DNA of 7,560 nt from Betaproteobacteria bacterium (GTDB lineage: Bacteria; Pseudomonadota; Gammaproteobacteria; Burkholderiales; Burkholderiaceae_E). Location of the stretch: positions 1-7,560 of the forward strand of contig RFPW01000104.1 of assembly GCA_009925965.1 (NCBI GenBank), in the 5' to 3' direction. This document shows positions 5,916 through 7,560 of the stretch, one piece after another (the first letter of the stretch is position 1; each line of letters opens with the position of its first letter). The notes under the pieces were generated by a model. It worked only from the letters and a program-made list of their open reading frames with translations, had not been told where the DNA came from and ran no database searches. The translations under genes were made by a program, and so were the position numbers.

Positions 5916-7370
5916 TCAGTAACGATAGGACTTAACCTTAAACGGTCCCGATTTAGGGACTCCGATATAGGCAGCTTGTTCATCGGTCAATTCTGTCAAT
6001 TGCGCGCCGACCTTTTTAAGATGAAGTCTCGCAACTTTCTCATCAAGCCGTTTGGGTAGGGGGTGAATCTGACCTACTTGATAATGTTCAGGGTTTCTAA
6101 ACAGGTCGATCTGCGCAATCACCTGATTGGCAAATACGCCGGACATCACAAAGCTCGGATGTCCAGCGCCACAGCCCAGATTCACCGGACGCCCCTCGGC
6201 CAGCAGGATCAGACGACGGCCATCCGGGAAGACGACTTCATCCACTTGGGGCTTGACGTTTTGCCATGTGCAGCCACTGGCCTCACCCCGGATCGACGCA
6301 ATGTCGATCTCGTCATCGTAATGTCCCATGTTGCAGAGGATGGCCTCATCCTTCATCTGATCCATGTGGGCCCGCGTGATCACCCGCGTATTACCAGTCG
6401 TCGTGACAAAAATGTCGCCCTGAGACGCGGCCTGATCCATGGTGACCACGCGGTAGCCGTCAAGCGCAGCCTGCAGCGCGCAAATCGGGTCAATTTCGGT
6501 TACCCAGACCTGCGCAGACAAACCGCGCAAGGCCAGCGCACAGCCTTTGCCGACGTCGCCGAATCCGGCAACAACGGCTACCTTGCCGGCGATCATGATG
6601 TCGGTTGCCCGTTTGAGCGAATCCACGAGGGATTCCCGACAGCCGTAGTAACTGTCAAATTTCGCTTTGGTGACCGAATCATTCACGTTGACCGCGCGCA
6701 CCTTGAGATGCCCATCACGGCTGAGCTCTTCGAGACGCAGGGCACCGGTATGGCTCTCTTCAGTCACGCCAATGATCTGATCGAGTTGGCGCTGGTACCA
6801 CCCCGGATCCTCAGCAAGACGCAGTCGAATCGAATCGAAAAACCAGCGCGCCTGATCTGAATGATTACTCTCCAGGATGGACGGATCGAGCGCCGCCTGC
6901 GCACCCACATGGAGCAGAAACGTCGCATCACCGCCGTCATCGAGAATCAGATTGGCTGCCCCATGAGGGTTGTCGTCCGAGACCGGGAATTCAAAAATGC
7001 GATGCATGTACTCCCAATAACGAGCCGGCGATTCTCCCTTGAATGCAAAAACATGATTACCGCGAGCAACCAGTGCCGCCGCGGCCTCGTCCCGGGTCGA
7101 CGACAGGTCGCTCGAGGCCCAGCGAACGTCCGCCCCTAAGGCTTGCAGCGTCTCGACCAGCACTGCAGTCTGGACCGTCATGTGAACAGCCCCCGCGATC
7201 CGTGCACCCTCGAGGGGCTTTTCGTCGCCAAATTCGGAACGGAGGGCCATGAGACCCGGCATTTCCTTCTGTGCGATCCGGATTTCCTTGCGCCCCATGT
7301 CGGCGAGCGTTGGATCGGCAATCCGAAAATCGGGCAGGAATTCGTCGAATCGATCCAGTTGTGTGTCCAT
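5916..7370 (-). CDS. ahcY: Adenosylhomocysteinase (S-adenosyl-L-homocysteine hydrolase), divergent around the active site
   Basis: This 484-residue cytoplasmic NAD-dependent enzyme splits S-adenosylhomocysteine into adenosine and homocysteine after SAM-dependent methylation. It has HMT (63-65), DDGGD (144-148), Glu205, NVNDSVTKAKFD (228-239, with Lys235 and Asp239), the NAD loop GFGDVGKG (270-277), GHYD with His350, GHPSF with His404, and the C-terminal tail ending YRY. The insertion around 152-196 and the overall sequence resemble the long bacterial type, for example that of Burkholderia. Unusually, several near-invariant neighbours of the active site differ: SCNIFSTQDH is here SSDLSSTRDE (86-95), EETTTG is EESHTG (204-209), FDN is FDS (238-240), and CAMGHPSF or CATGHPSF is CGAGHPSF (400-407). 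The catalytic Lys, Asp and His residues remain. The ATG at 7370 gives a family-like N-terminus, with only a weak GGCGGA upstream. It is probably the first gene of an operon with the patatin gene. Confidence 0.93.
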   Translation of the reverse strand: MDTQLDRFDEFLPDFRIADPTLADMGRKEIRIAQKEMPGLMALRSEFGDEKPLEGARIAGAVHMTVQTAVLVETLQALGADVRWASSDLSSTRDEAAAALVARGNHVFAFKGESPARYWEYMHRIFEFPVSDDNPHGAANLILDDGGDATFLLHVGAQAALDPSILESNHSDQARWFFDSIRLRLAEDPGWYQRQLDQIIGVTEESHTGALRLEELSRDGHLKVRAVNVNDSVTKAKFDSYYGCRESLVDSLKRATDIMIAGKVAVVAGFGDVGKGCALALRGLSAQVWVTEIDPICALQAALDGYRVVTMDQAASQGDIFVTTTGNTRVITRAHMDQMKDEAILCNMGHYDDEIDIASIRGEASGCTWQNVKPQVDEVVFPDGRRLILLAEGRPVNLGCGAGHPSFVMSGVFANQVIAQIDLFRNPEHYQVGQIHPLPKRLDEKVARLHLKKVGAQLTELTDEQAAYIGVPKSGPFKVKSYRY

Positions 7371-7560
7371 GTTAATCCGCCGAAAAATCCACGAAATAGG
7401 GCAAGCGCAGAGAGTAACGCTTTTTGAAGTCGGCTTGACGACAACGGCCCACCGAAAATAACGATCGCCGGGCCGACATCTTAAGACCGATCGTCTACGC
7501 TAAGCCGCCGATTCTTCCCCCATTTGTTGACGACGAGGTCCTTTGAGCGCTTTCTGAACG
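7371..7560. other. Upstream region of ahcY; no gene confidently recognised
   Basis: This 190-base stretch should contain the ahcY promoter and leader. I looked on the minus strand for the SAH riboswitch that precedes ahcY in many beta- and gammaproteobacteria and did not see its conserved GAGGAGCGCUGC-type segment. No clear -35/-10 pair stands out. All three minus-strand frames are open for at least about 20 codons inward from the right edge; one ends in a TAG at 7502-7500 (reading ...RRQQMGEESAA) and could be the tail of an upstream gene, but nothing distinguishes them. Short inverted repeats lie at 7445-7494. Confidence 0.5.
7445..7494. repeat. Overlapping short inverted repeats upstream of ahcY
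   Basis: CGGCCC (7445-7450) pairs with GGGCCG (7470-7475), and ACGATCG (7461-7467) pairs with CGATCGT (7488-7494). The two pairs are interleaved, so they would be mutually exclusive hairpins or a pseudoknot in RNA, or a regulator site in DNA. No U-run follows on either strand, so this is not an intrinsic terminator. Such short repeats can occur by chance in GC-rich DNA. Confidence 0.35.

Noticed and set aside
6063..6860. Plus-strand open frame of 265 codons opposite ahcY
   Set aside because: It is fully antisense to conserved ahcY motifs, shows no family resemblance and has shadow-like composition.
7445..7475. CGGCCC/GGGCCG hairpin as an intrinsic terminator of an upstream gene
   Set aside because: The stem is only six base pairs with a 19-base loop, and there is no U-run on either strand.
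7500..7559. C-terminal end of an upstream minus-strand gene (frame ending TAG at 7502-7500)
   Set aside because: Only 19 codons are visible, the other two frames are also open over this stretch, and no family is recognisable, so no gene can be called.

Overview
The window is chromosomal DNA from a proteobacterium, most likely a gamma- or betaproteobacterium. Base composition looks moderately GC-rich, high fifties by eye (not computed). The pointers are a CysB-type LysR regulator, a Pseudomonas/Burkholderia-style one-component sulfite reductase with a DUF934 partner, a PHB-type 3-hydroxybutyrate dehydrogenase and a patatin with a DUF3734-like tail. I see no insertion sequences, phage genes, CRISPR array, tRNA or rRNA. 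The gene content is mostly core metabolism.

Layout: (1) Positions 1-2705, minus strand, hold a sulfate-assimilation operon. cysI (siroheme/[4Fe-4S] sulfite reductase, 1029-2705) is followed, with a 17-base overlap, by a long open frame (1045 to beyond base 1). That frame joins a DUF934 domain to a CysH-type (P)APS reductase in one polypeptide, and its C-terminus is cut off by the window edge. (2) 2706-2842 is the divergent promoter region. (3) 2843-3760, plus strand, is a cysB-like regulator, the obvious candidate controller of the divergent cys operon. (4) 3849-4631, plus strand, is 3-hydroxybutyrate dehydrogenase. (5) 4632-4736 holds a perfect 14-bp tandem duplication, a small palindrome and a strong bidirectional rho-independent terminator between convergent genes. 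(6) 4737-7370, minus strand, is a likely two-gene unit, ahcY then a patatin-like phospholipase, separated by 21 bases. (7) 7371-7560 is the upstream region of ahcY, with small inverted repeats and no recognised riboswitch.

How the genes fit together: CysB, CysH-DUF934 and CysI cover regulation, reduction of activated sulfate to sulfite, and reduction of sulfite to sulfide for cysteine. AhcY removes S-adenosylhomocysteine and returns homocysteine, so it belongs to neighbouring sulfur-amino-acid metabolism. BdhA oxidises 3-hydroxybutyrate from PHB or ketone-body turnover. The patatin may act on membrane lipid or storage-granule material, but that is inference.

The two points most worth a second look are the DUF934-CysH fusion, and an AhcY that keeps its catalytic core but differs at several positions near the active site that are normally nearly invariant. 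I found no evidence for a wholly new multi-gene system.
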